The translations under genes were made by a program, and so were the position numbers. This document shows positions 7,031-15,434 of a stretch of DNA of 64,000 bases, piece after piece (position 1 is the first letter of the stretch; each line of letters starts with the position of its first letter). Below the pieces are notes generated by a model, which was not told where the DNA came from, searched no databases, and saw only the letters and a list, made by a program, of their open reading frames with translations. This stretch comes from JBJXFE01 sp046153875 (GTDB lineage: Bacteria; Planctomycetota; Phycisphaerae; Phycisphaerales; UBA1924): NCBI GenBank assembly GCA_046153875.1, contig JBJXFE010000054.1, forward strand, positions 1 to 64,000. The letters are read 5' to 3'.

Positions 7031-8719
7031 ATGGGTGTGGGCACGATTCTCCTGGACCGCGGCCTGGTCTCGCGCGAGCAGCTCGAGCAGGCCGTGGCCG
7101 AGCAGCGCACGAGTGGCGAGCGGCTCGACAGGGTGCTGGTGCGCCTGGGCGTGGTCTCGCGGGATCAGGTGCTCGGGGCGATCGGCGACCAGCTCCATAT
7201 GCCCGTCGTGGACCTGGGCTCGCTGACCGTCGAGCCCCGGGTGCTCGAATCGCTCCCGGCCAAGCTCGTCTACAAGCAGAACTGCGTGCCCATCGCCCGC
7301 AGCGGGACGACGCTCACCATCGCCACCAGCGACCCATTCGAGCTCACCGTGCTCGACGAGCTCCGGCTGCTGACGGGGTGCTCGATCGAGCTCGTGCTGG
7401 CCGACGAAGACGAGCTGCACCAGTTCATCCGGGCGCACTACGGCGTCGGCGGGGACACGCTCGACGAGCTTTCCGCCGGGCTGGAGGTCAAGGCCCCGGC
7501 GGACGGGGCGGCGGCCGACGAGATTGAGCAGGCCCAGGAAGCGTCGGTCATCAAGCTGGTCAACGACCTGATCGTGGAGGCGGTCAAGGAGCGCGCGACC
7601 GACGTCCACATCGAGCCCTACGAGCGCGAGCTGATCGTGCGCTACCGCGTGGACGGGCACCTGACGCGGGCGAACGTCCCGCCGTCGATCAACCGGTTCG
7701 GGGCCGCGATCGTCAGCCGCCTGAAGATCATGGCGAGCCTGAACATCGCCGAGAAGCGCAAGCCTCAGGATGGGCGGATCACCTTCCGCCACCGCGGGCT
7801 GGCGGGCGGCGCTTCGGGGGGCGAGTTCGACCTGCGCGTCAGCGTCATCCCCATGCTGTTCGGCGAGGGCGTGGTGCTGCGCATCCTGAGCAAGGCCGCC
7901 GTGATGATGGGCATGCCCGACCTGGGGATGCCCGCGGGGATCCTCGAAACGTGGGATCGGCTCATCACCCGCCCGCACGGCATCCTGCTCGTGACCGGTC
8001 CGACCGGCTCGGGCAAGTCCACGACGCTCTACGCGTCGCTCAACCGCATCGTGAACGACCAGACCAAGGTCATCACCGTTGAAGACCCGGTCGAGTATCA
8101 CGTGCCGGGCGTCAACCAGATCCAGGTGAACCACAAGGTCGGGCTGGACTTCGCGGCCGGGCTGCGGTCCGTGCTCCGTCACGACCCGGACGTGGTGATG
8201 ATCGGCGAAATCCGCGACAAGGAGACGGCGGAGACGGCCGTGCAGGCGTCGCTCACCGGGCACCTGGTGTTCTCGACGCTGCACACCAACGACGCGGCCG
8301 GGGCGGCGACGCGGCTGCTGGACATGGGTGTCGAACCGTTCCTCATCGCGTCGTCGATCGAGGGCGTGATGGCCCAGCGGCTCGTGCGGCGGGTGTGCGC
8401 GGCGTGCGCCGGGCCTTACGTACCCGACGCGGCCGATCTGCCCGCGGAGTTCAAGCTCAAGAGGGGTGAGACGCTGGTCAAGGGTGCGGGGTGCAAGGAC
8501 TGCCGCGGCACGGGCTACCGGGGACGGATCGGCGTCTATGAGCTGCTGCGGATGAACGACGCCGTCCGCGAGCTCGTGATGCAACGGGGCAACACGCAGC
8601 AGGTCGCGGCCCGGGGCCTGGTCGACGGGGCGCTGGACCTGCTGCGCGACGACGGGTACGCCAAGACGCGGGCGGGGATCACGACGATCGCGGAAGTGAT
8701 GCTGGCGCTGACGGCCTGA
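7031..8719 (+). CDS. GspE/PilB-type secretion or pilus assembly ATPase
   Basis: Protein of 562 aa. An N-terminal GspE_N/MshE domain occupies about residues 1-150 (L-V-S-R-E-Q-L-E-Q-A-V, then L-V-Y-K-Q-N-C-V-P-I). The hexameric ATPase core has Walker A G-P-T-G-S-G-K-S-T-T at about 323-332, an Asp box E-D-P-V-E-Y, Walker B V-V-M-I-G-E-I-R-D and a His box T-G-H-L-V-F-S-T-L-H-T-N. A tetracysteine zinc motif (C-A-A-C, then C-K-D-C near 480) precedes R-I-G-V-Y-E-L-L. It would power assembly of a type II secretion pseudopilus or a type IV pilus from the cytoplasmic face. No other pilus or secretion gene is adjacent, so the exact system cannot be decided here. The frame continues upstream to 6926, but the TACAAT box and the family N-terminus favour 7031. 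Confidence 0.92.
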   Translation: MGVGTILLDRGLVSREQLEQAVAEQRTSGERLDRVLVRLGVVSRDQVLGAIGDQLHMPVVDLGSLTVEPRVLESLPAKLVYKQNCVPIARSGTTLTIATSDPFELTVLDELRLLTGCSIELVLADEDELHQFIRAHYGVGGDTLDELSAGLEVKAPADGAAADEIEQAQEASVIKLVNDLIVEAVKERATDVHIEPYERELIVRYRVDGHLTRANVPPSINRFGAAIVSRLKIMASLNIAEKRKPQDGRITFRHRGLAGGASGGEFDLRVSVIPMLFGEGVVLRILSKAAVMMGMPDLGMPAGILETWDRLITRPHGILLVTGPTGSGKSTTLYASLNRIVNDQTKVITVEDPVEYHVPGVNQIQVNHKVGLDFAAGLRSVLRHDPDVVMIGEIRDKETAETAVQASLTGHLVFSTLHTNDAAGAATRLLDMGVEPFLIASSIEGVMAQRLVRRVCAACAGPYVPDAADLPAEFKLKRGETLVKGAGCKDCRGTGYRGRIGVYELLRMNDAVRELVMQRGNTQQVAARGLVDGALDLLRDDGYAKTRAGITTIAEVMLALTA

Positions 8720-8767
8720 CGGCGCGCCCCCGCGGTCTCTCCGCGGCGATCAGCACGTTCGCGGCGA

Positions 8768-10114
8768 CTACTTGCGCGGCGCGGCGTGCTCGAGCCGGAC
8801 GACGATCGCTCGCCCCGGCGGGGAGTCGAGCAACGTCCACCAGACCCGCAACGCGGGGTCGGCGAACGCGACAGACCAGCGCTGCTCATGCTCCTGCCAC
8901 GCGACGCCGTGGTGGATCGAGTTGAAGATCGTGTGGGCGTCGAGGCCGACCTGGCGGGCGTCGCTGCCGGGATTGAACGGCGCCGTGACCACGAGCGACG
9001 GCGGGTCATCGGGTTCGGCGGATACGGGCGCGTCGAGGACCACCCAGTCGCCGGCGTCGTCGAGCAAACGCCCGAGCGCCGGGGCGCAGCGGCGTTGCCA
9101 CGCGCCGATGCGCGTCGAACGGGCGAGTTCGTCCCACTCCGAGCCGCAGGCTTGAAAGGTCCCGAGCGCGGACGACAGCCAGGTGATCCAGTCGGCGCGG
9201 AAGACTACGGCGTAGGCGCCCGGCCGCGGTTCGATCCGCCACGCCCCGCCCGGCCACGCGGCACGGGCGAGCGAGAACGCGTGAAGGGTGCCCGGCGGCT
9301 CGGTGCGTGATTCCCATGTGAGCTCGATCGCCAGCAGCGGCGGGCCTGCATAGTCGTCCACCGGGGCCTCGCGGTCGGGTGCGAGCACCGTGACCCCACC
9401 GGGCTCCACGACATGCACGTGGAGCATCACCGATCGTGCGTGCGTGAGCCGCCAGGCGCCGAGCGTGCGGGCGAAAGCCGTGCCGTCGAAGGCGTCCGGC
9501 ACGCGGGCGCGCAGCGCGTTGAGGTCCGCATACGCCTCGAGCACCACCCGCCCACGCGGAGCCCCCCCCCCGGGGTTCGTCGCGGCCCTCGCGCGGTGAC
9601 GGTGCCACGGCTCGGCTTGGTCGCGGCGCACCCCGCGCTCCCGCTCCCACATCTCCGCGGCGCCCTCACCGAAGCCGGTCGCGGCACCGCTCGCGTCCTC
9701 GATCACGGCCGCGAACCGATCAAGCCGGATGGCGGACCTGGAGCTGCGCTTCGCCGCGCCCGCCACGGCGGATAGATCGAGCAGGGCCGCACGCACCGCG
9801 CCGGGCTTGTCGCGCGTGTCGGCCCACACCCTGCGCGCCGCGTCGAGCGGAGCGCTCTCGAACGGGATGAGGCCGAACGCGAGCCCGGACACGCCGGACT
9901 TCACCAGCACGGCGAGGGGGTCGCGATCGTCCGAACCCAGAGCGTGGGGATCAAACGCGAACCAGGCGATCGCACCGGGCGGGATATGCCAGAACGACCC
10001 GGCGTCTGGCTGCGCTCGCCCCTCCGCGCCCATACCCACGATGACAATGACAATCGCGGCGAGCCGTCCCGCCGCGATCGCCTGGTTGTTCCGGATTCGC
10101 CGCGGATCGATCAC
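8768..10114 (-). CDS. Secreted protein of unknown function
   Basis: Protein of 448 aa, starting with GTG that overlaps the stop of the upstream gene (GTGA). The N-terminus has a hydrophobic signal segment (A-A-I-V-I-V-I-V-G-M-G, about residues 19-29) followed by G-R-A-Q. The body has no family that I recognise. It reads like a mixed alpha/beta protein with W-H-I-P-P-G-A-I-A-W-F-A-F-D at the mature N-terminus and a C-terminal V-W-W-T-L-L-D-S-P-P-G. Together with the upstream gene it forms a two-gene operon, and both proteins speak of an export-dependent role. It ends 48 bp from the convergent ATPase gene. Confidence 0.75.
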   Translation of the reverse strand: MIDPRRIRNNQAIAAGRLAAIVIVIVGMGAEGRAQPDAGSFWHIPPGAIAWFAFDPHALGSDDRDPLAVLVKSGVSGLAFGLIPFESAPLDAARRVWADTRDKPGAVRAALLDLSAVAGAAKRSSRSAIRLDRFAAVIEDASGAATGFGEGAAEMWERERGVRRDQAEPWHRHRARAATNPGGGAPRGRVVLEAYADLNALRARVPDAFDGTAFARTLGAWRLTHARSVMLHVHVVEPGGVTVLAPDREAPVDDYAGPPLLAIELTWESRTEPPGTLHAFSLARAAWPGGAWRIEPRPGAYAVVFRADWITWLSSALGTFQACGSEWDELARSTRIGAWQRRCAPALGRLLDDAGDWVVLDAPVSAEPDDPPSLVVTAPFNPGSDARQVGLDAHTIFNSIHHGVAWQEHEQRWSVAFADPALRVWWTLLDSPPGRAIVVRLEHAAPRK

Positions 10115-12057
10115 TTCCTATGCTGATCCTCCATCGTCAGCCGTTCGCGGGCCGCGACCGCGAGCAGCAGCGCGAGCGCGTTCTCACGCACGACGGGCGG
10201 CGTACGGGGGTTCAGGAGCACCGCGAACGCCGAGCGCTGGATGAGGTCCTCGTCCAGCATCCCGAAGCGGTTCTGCTGGGCCGCCCCGATGGCCATGGGG
10301 ATCGCGATGAACGGAGCGATCTCGCTGAGGGCGCCGAGCGCCCCTCCGACGTTCACGAGCACCGAGCGGTCACCGATGCTCTCGCTCACAAGGTCGTCGC
10401 CGCGCCAGTAGGTGAACTGCACCGTGGCCTTCGCCCCGCGGGCCAGCTCGTGGAAGGTCGGTACGATCATGCCCGGATCACGCTCGGGCGCCGCGGGCGA
10501 GCGCACCGCGTTGGCGATCCCGGAGCCGAGCATCGAGAGCATCGGGTAGCCGCCGCGGAGCATCCGGCCCGTGTCCATGAAGCTGGCGCTGATGACCGGA
10601 CGATCCTTGGCGTGCAACGCCGCGAAGGCCGGGTTTGACGCGAGCCCCTTGTCGCCCTTGCCGGTCGCCTGGCGTGCGGCGGCGAGAGCCGCCTGCGGCG
10701 TCGCCCCGAGGATCAGCCAGCGGTCGGTCGCGGCCCAGGTGGGCTCCAACGGCACGGGCAGCCCCGGGAACCGCAGGCTGAAGAGGTCCACGCCGGCGTC
10801 TTTCCAGTTCGTCACGCGGATATACCCCGCGCCGATCGGGATCTGGTCCGCCATGGCGTGCGCGAACTCGACGAGCTTGGTGTGGGCCTCCATGAAGCGG
10901 GCGCGGTCCTTGAATGTGATGAGCACGACCGACGAGGCGAGCGAACCGCCGCCGGTCGCGTCGGACATGTAGAACCCCATGGTCCCGCCGAGCGTGCCGA
11001 GCACGTCGTCGCGCAGGTTCACGCCGGTCATGGTGGCGAACTGCTCGAAGCCCTCGGCGGCCTCGGGCTGCATCTCGATGACCTGATCCATCAACTGCTG
11101 GAGCCAGGCGAAGTCGCCCTTGCCGACGCCCGCCCAGACCGCGTCCGAGGGCACGGCCGCCAGGTCCCCTGCGGAGAGGGGCTCGGTGCTCGTGTGCCAC
11201 GCCTCGGCGTAGCGTTTCGCGCCCTCGCAGACGACCGTCAACATGCCGCGGTCGGCGGAATACCCGCCGACGAAGTTGATCTTGATGGCGTCGTCGCCCC
11301 ACATCCCGGCCGCCTTCATCCCGTCGAACATGAACGCCGCACCGGGGTCGCCACCGCCGGCGAACATCTCGGCCATGCTCATGACCGGCGTGAGCCCGGC
11401 GAAGTCGAAGCGGCCGCGGAGCGTCGGCGTGAGCCCCGCGGGCGCGGCGGGCAGCGTGTTGAGCCCCGCATCCGGGTCGGACACGTGGCCGACGAGCACC
11501 TCGTAGCGCCAGCCGCGGGCGCCCTTGCGCGGGCCGAAGCTCACCGGTCCGATCGGCGTGGTCAGTTCGGTCATCCCCTGGAAGCGGTCGCTGGGCTGGA
11601 TCGGAGCGTCCGGCCCGGCCGCGGCGATCATGCCGTTGATCTGCGCGTGGGTCTTCGTCGCCTCGCCCTCGGGCATGTCGACGCCGATCGTGAGCCCGTA
11701 ACCGAACGCGATCCCCTCCGGGTTGTCGCTGTCGTACGTGACGACGAGCGACGCCGGCTTGGCGATCGTCGAGAGCACGAGGTTGATGACCCCGGCCGCC
11801 TCGGCGGGCATCTGGGGGAACTCGTGCGGCAGTTCACGGACGCGCGTGGGGATCATCCCGAGCGCTGCGGCCAGGTTCTTGTCCTTGGGGTCCACGATCC
11901 ACTGCTCGAGCGACGGGCGCTCCAGCACGAGCACGTTGGCCTTGATCGGCGCCTCCGCGCCGTCCTGGGCCCACGCGGGCGTGGCCGAGCCCGCGAGAAC
12001 TGCCGCCGCGCCGCACCACACCCCGATCGCCATGCCCCCTCCGCGTGTGCGCACCAT
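10111..12057 (-). CDS. Large secreted protein of unknown function (DUF3352-like)
   Basis: Protein of 648 aa. The signal peptide is at about residues 9-30 (V-L-A-G-S-A-T-P-A-W-A-Q-D). The mature part contains repeats of the type S-x-x-D-R-F-x-G-M-T-E-L and long amphipathic stretches, V-L-I-T-F-K-D-R-A-R-F-M-E-A-H near the middle and R-P-V-I-S-A-S-F-M-D-T-G-R near 460. The pattern loosely resembles planctomycete DUF3352-type exported proteins, but I cannot confirm that. The ATG is preceded by GAGGGG at a good distance. The product overlaps the next gene by 4 nt, so the two secreted proteins are probably made in similar amounts and may act together. Confidence 0.78.
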   Translation of the reverse strand: MVRTRGGGMAIGVWCGAAAVLAGSATPAWAQDGAEAPIKANVLVLERPSLEQWIVDPKDKNLAAALGMIPTRVRELPHEFPQMPAEAAGVINLVLSTIAKPASLVVTYDSDNPEGIAFGYGLTIGVDMPEGEATKTHAQINGMIAAAGPDAPIQPSDRFQGMTELTTPIGPVSFGPRKGARGWRYEVLVGHVSDPDAGLNTLPAAPAGLTPTLRGRFDFAGLTPVMSMAEMFAGGGDPGAAFMFDGMKAAGMWGDDAIKINFVGGYSADRGMLTVVCEGAKRYAEAWHTSTEPLSAGDLAAVPSDAVWAGVGKGDFAWLQQLMDQVIEMQPEAAEGFEQFATMTGVNLRDDVLGTLGGTMGFYMSDATGGGSLASSVVLITFKDRARFMEAHTKLVEFAHAMADQIPIGAGYIRVTNWKDAGVDLFSLRFPGLPVPLEPTWAATDRWLILGATPQAALAAARQATGKGDKGLASNPAFAALHAKDRPVISASFMDTGRMLRGGYPMLSMLGSGIANAVRSPAAPERDPGMIVPTFHELARGAKATVQFTYWRGDDLVSESIGDRSVLVNVGGALGALSEIAPFIAIPMAIGAAQQNRFGMLDEDLIQRSAFAVLLNPRTPPVVRENALALLLAVAARERLTMEDQHRK

Positions 12058-12220
12058 GTGATCCCCTCGTGTTGTGCGGCCGTTGTGCTCCCGCGTTCAT
12101 CGGGCGGGTGCACCGGGCGCGCTGCTATGGTATTGACCCGCGGGCTTGTTGGGCCGATGGGGTTTGGTTTTTCACCCCCTTGGGCCGCCTGGCCCGGATT
12201 CCGCCGCCGGGCGAGCCGCC

Positions 12221-13297
12221 GTGCCCAACCCCGACCCGCCGCCCATCCCCCACCGCGTCCTGATCATCCGTCCGAGCGCGCTGGGCGACGTCTGCCGGTC
12301 CGTGCCCGTGGCGGTGAGCCTGCGGCGTGCCTGGCCGGACGCGACGATCGACTGGCTGGTGCAGGATGCGTTTGCGGCCGCGATCGAAACGCACCCCGCG
12401 CTGACCCGCACGGTGCTGTTCCCGCGGCGGCGATTCGGGTCGCGGTTGCGCCGCGGGCGCGTCGGGGAGTTCTGGTCATGGCTCGGCGAGCTCCGGCGCG
12501 CCAAGTATGACCTTGTTCTGGACTGCCAGGGGCTGCTGCGCAGCGGTGTGTTCGCATGGTGTACGCGAGCGCCGCGCCGCGTGGGATTCGCCGACGCGCG
12601 CGAACTCGGTTGGCTGGGGATCAACAACCGGGTTCGGGTCCCCGCGAACATGCACACGGTGGACCGGATGCTGGAGTTGGTCCGCGCGCTGGGTGTCGAG
12701 CCGGTCCGCGACATGAGGCTGTACGCGGACGCCGCGGCTCGGCAGCGGGTGGGCGGCGACCCCGCGTTGGCCGGGTTGCGGTTCGTGCTGGTCGCGCCGA
12801 CGAGCCGCTGGGCCGGGAAGCGCTGGCCGCCGGATCGGTTCGCCGCGGCCGCCCGGCAGCTGCTCGGGCGCGGGGCCGACGCGATCGTGCTGGTCGGGGC
12901 GCCGTCCGAGCGCGAACAGGTGGGCCCGCTCATGGACCTGGCGTCGCGCGAACCGCGCGTCATCGATCGCATTGGGCGCACGAGCATCGGCGACCTGATG
13001 GCGCTCGTGGAGGCCTCGGCGCTCGTGATCGCCAACGATTCCGCGCCGCTGCACATGGCCGTCGGCTTCGATCGCCCGATCGTCGCCCTGTTCGGACCCA
13101 CCCGCACGGACCGGGTCGGACCGTATCAGCGGGACTCGGACGTGATCCAGCACGTGAACGCGGGTGAGGAGCTCGACCACAAGAACGAGGCGGCGGGGCG
13201 TGCGATGATGGAACGGATCAGCGTCGAGGACGTGGTCGGCGCGAGCGTGGCGCGGCTCTCACGGCGATCGTCTCCCCATGACGCGGCGCAGCAGTGA
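12221..13297 (+). CDS. Glycosyltransferase family 9 (heptosyltransferase-like)
   Basis: Protein of about 358 aa. The N-terminus has V-L-I-I-R-P-S-A-L-G-D-V, the diagnostic opening of GT9 enzymes, followed by P-V-A-V-S-L-R-R-A-W-P and Y-D-L-V-L-D-C-Q-G-L-L-R-S-G. The C-terminal half carries A-P-T-S-R-W-A-G-K-R-W-P, then N-D-S-A-P-L-H-M-A and P-I-V-A-L-F-G-P-T, the ADP-heptose binding region of the family. It would transfer a heptose or similar sugar to a lipid A core on the cytoplasmic side. The frame is open from a TTG at 12146. I chose the GTG at 12221 because family homology begins a dozen residues later, but no clear ribosome site supports it. The 3' end overlaps the convergent GT fusion gene by 39 bp. 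Confidence 0.85.
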   Translation: MPNPDPPPIPHRVLIIRPSALGDVCRSVPVAVSLRRAWPDATIDWLVQDAFAAAIETHPALTRTVLFPRRRFGSRLRRGRVGEFWSWLGELRRAKYDLVLDCQGLLRSGVFAWCTRAPRRVGFADARELGWLGINNRVRVPANMHTVDRMLELVRALGVEPVRDMRLYADAAARQRVGGDPALAGLRFVLVAPTSRWAGKRWPPDRFAAAARQLLGRGADAIVLVGAPSEREQVGPLMDLASREPRVIDRIGRTSIGDLMALVEASALVIANDSAPLHMAVGFDRPIVALFGPTRTDRVGPYQRDSDVIQHVNAGEELDHKNEAAGRAMMERISVEDVVGASVARLSRRSSPHDAAQQ

Positions 13298-15424
13298 CGG
13301 CGCCGGCTGCGCCCGCGGGACGGCGGGCCGCGCGGAGGGTTGGCCGATCGGAGCTGCGGCCGGACCGGTTCGCGCCAGGAGCATGCGCAGCGCGCGATCG
13401 GGGTGCCGCGCCAGACGCGGGTGTTTCTGAAGGATGCGGGCGGTCAAGCCGTGGCGCGTGCCCGCGGACATGACGCGGAGCATCGAGTCCGGGCGGATGC
13501 GGTTGAGAATGAGCGGTTCGGGGATGATGAGGATGCGGGGGTCGCCGCGCTCGCCACCGACGGCGTCCGCACGTTCGGCGAGCGTGGCGTACAGGTCCCA
13601 GTCCTCGAACGCCGCGAGTGATTCGTCATAGCCGCCCGCGGCCAGAACGGCTTCCCGATCGAGCAGCGCCGTGCAGGAAGACGCGACGTTCGCCACGCAC
13701 AGCATGTCCCGTTCAAACCCGACGGGCACGAACAGCATCGTCGGCCGCTGCGGCGAATCCTCGAAACACGACATCCACGACGTGACGAGGATCGCGTCGG
13801 GCTCGCGGGCGGCTGCGGCGAGCACCTTCTCGATGAACGTGGGGGCGAGAAGGTCATCGGCATCCAGGGGAACCACCCAGCGGGTGCGTGCCCCGCGCAG
13901 CCCCGTGTTCCGGGCGGCCGAGAGGCCGCGGTTCGGCTGGCGGATGACTCGGATCGGGACGGCGTCGATGCGCCCCTCGCGGCCCAGGCGATCGACCAGC
14001 GTGCCGGCGTCCGCGTCGGTCGAACCGTCGTCGACCAGGACAACTTCGTCCGGCGGGACGGACTGGTCCGCGATGCTGCGCAGGGTCTCCGTCAGGAACC
14101 GGGCGAGATTGAAGAAGGGGATGACCACCGTGACGCCGCCGAGGGACGGCGGTTCGGGTACGTCGCGCCCGCGAGGCCCGATCTCCGCGAGCATCGACTC
14201 CAGTAACGCGACGACCTTCCGGGGCTCGCATAGCGCCGCCACGCGTGCGGGCGCGCCCGCCCCGACCCGGCGACGGAGGCCGGGGTCGCCGGTCGCGCGG
14301 CGGAGCACCTCCGCGAGCGAGCCCGCGTCGCCGCCGCGGAACAGCAGGCCGTCCCGCCCGTCGCGGATGATCTCGGGGATGCCGCCCGTGTCGGCCCCGA
14401 CGACGCAGCGGCCCAGGCTCATCGCCTCCAGCACGACGTTGGGGAAGTTCTCCCACAGCGACGGAACGCAGACCACGTCCGCGCTGCGCATCGCCGCGAG
14501 CACGCCGTCGCGAGGTTGATTAGGCTCGAACGCGAAGGCCCCGGCCCAGCGTGGTTCGATTCTCGATCGCAGGGAGGCCGCGACGGAGCCGCCGCCGGGC
14601 GCAGTGTTGGTGTCGACGCCGATGATGCGAACGCGGAGGTCGACGCCGGACACGAGCAGCTGTTGAGCCGAGTCCACGAGGAGATGGACGCCCTTGCGGT
14701 GCTCGAGTCGGCCGGCGAAGAGAACCTCGGGAGTCGCCGCGGGAGCGCCGGCGACGGCGCGTTCCGCGGGGGCCATGGCCGGAAAGGGATACGGCAACAC
14801 GCGCGTCCGCGCGATCCACGGTTCGGGGGTCCGCGCCGGAGGGTTCGTCGGGGCTTCCTCGCCATCGGGACCCAGCAGCCTACGCACCTCTTCGACGATC
14901 GCGCGCGACGGGGCGATCACGAGGTCCGCGCCGCGGATCGCCTCGGCCTCCATGTGCTCCACGCACGCCGTGTTGAGGTCCAGGGCCGACTGGCCGTTGA
15001 TGCGGCGGAGCAGGACGATCGGGCTGTGGAGGCGCACGGCGAGCGCGGCGCGCGGGAACAGACCGAGCGTCCGACGTGCCTGCACCGCGAAGTACGCCAG
15101 CCCGTAACAATCGGCGAACTCGACGTAGTCGAAGCCGCATGCCTCGTCGAGTGACCGCAGGGTCTGGAAGATCGCGAGCGGCCCCTGAGTGGCCCGGCAG
15201 GGGACGTGCGGGAGCGACGCGGGCGCGCCCGAGCGATCGATTGTGTGGAACCGCACGCCCGGGAAGAACTCGGCGCCGCGATCGTGGACGCCCGGCGCGG
15301 GCGCGGTGAGCACGTGGGTCTCGTGGCCCGCATCGATCAACGCGCGTGCCATGTTCGCGGCGTACGAGCCCACGCCCCAGCCGGAGAACGGCGCGAACTC
15401 GGTGGAAACGAGGCAGGCCCGCAC
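13259..15424 (-). CDS. Bifunctional glycosyltransferase: GT4 fused to GT2
   Basis: Protein of 721 aa with two catalytic modules. Residues 1 to about 400 form a GT4 (GT-B) enzyme: S-T-E-F-A-P-F-S-G-W-G-V-G-S-Y near the start, L-F-A-G-R-L-E-H-R-K-G-V-H at about 225, and the donor-site block E-A-M-S-L-G with G-G-I-P-E-I-I near 331-350. Residues from about 428 form a GT2 (GT-A) enzyme opening with V-T-V-V-I-P-F-F-N and V-L-V-D-D-G-S-T-D, with P-L-D-A-D-D-L (DXD-like) near 520. The start is a GTG preceded by GAGGGA. The frame continues upstream through the next gene, but that part has no GT homology. It is the last gene of a four-gene operon, 10 nt after the previous stop. Confidence 0.88.
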   Translation of the reverse strand: MRACLVSTEFAPFSGWGVGSYAANMARALIDAGHETHVLTAPAPGVHDRGAEFFPGVRFHTIDRSGAPASLPHVPCRATQGPLAIFQTLRSLDEACGFDYVEFADCYGLAYFAVQARRTLGLFPRAALAVRLHSPIVLLRRINGQSALDLNTACVEHMEAEAIRGADLVIAPSRAIVEEVRRLLGPDGEEAPTNPPARTPEPWIARTRVLPYPFPAMAPAERAVAGAPAATPEVLFAGRLEHRKGVHLLVDSAQQLLVSGVDLRVRIIGVDTNTAPGGGSVAASLRSRIEPRWAGAFAFEPNQPRDGVLAAMRSADVVCVPSLWENFPNVVLEAMSLGRCVVGADTGGIPEIIRDGRDGLLFRGGDAGSLAEVLRRATGDPGLRRRVGAGAPARVAALCEPRKVVALLESMLAEIGPRGRDVPEPPSLGGVTVVIPFFNLARFLTETLRSIADQSVPPDEVVLVDDGSTDADAGTLVDRLGREGRIDAVPIRVIRQPNRGLSAARNTGLRGARTRWVVPLDADDLLAPTFIEKVLAAAAREPDAILVTSWMSCFEDSPQRPTMLFVPVGFERDMLCVANVASSCTALLDREAVLAAGGYDESLAAFEDWDLYATLAERADAVGGERGDPRILIIPEPLILNRIRPDSMLRVMSAGTRHGLTARILQKHPRLARHPDRALRMLLARTGPAAAPIGQPSARPAVPRAQPAPSLLRRVMGRRSP

Positions 15425-15434
15425 GGCTATTCCC

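Noticed and set aside
8730..8746. Terminator hairpin CCGCGG-TCTCT-CCGCGG between convergent genes
   Set aside because: The stem is only 6 bp, each arm is itself a palindrome, and no T-run follows. It could occur by chance in this composition.
12146..12220. Longer N-terminus of the GT9 protein from a TTG start
   Set aside because: The extra residues are Pro/Gly-rich and not part of the family, although a TATGGT box at 12126 would allow it.
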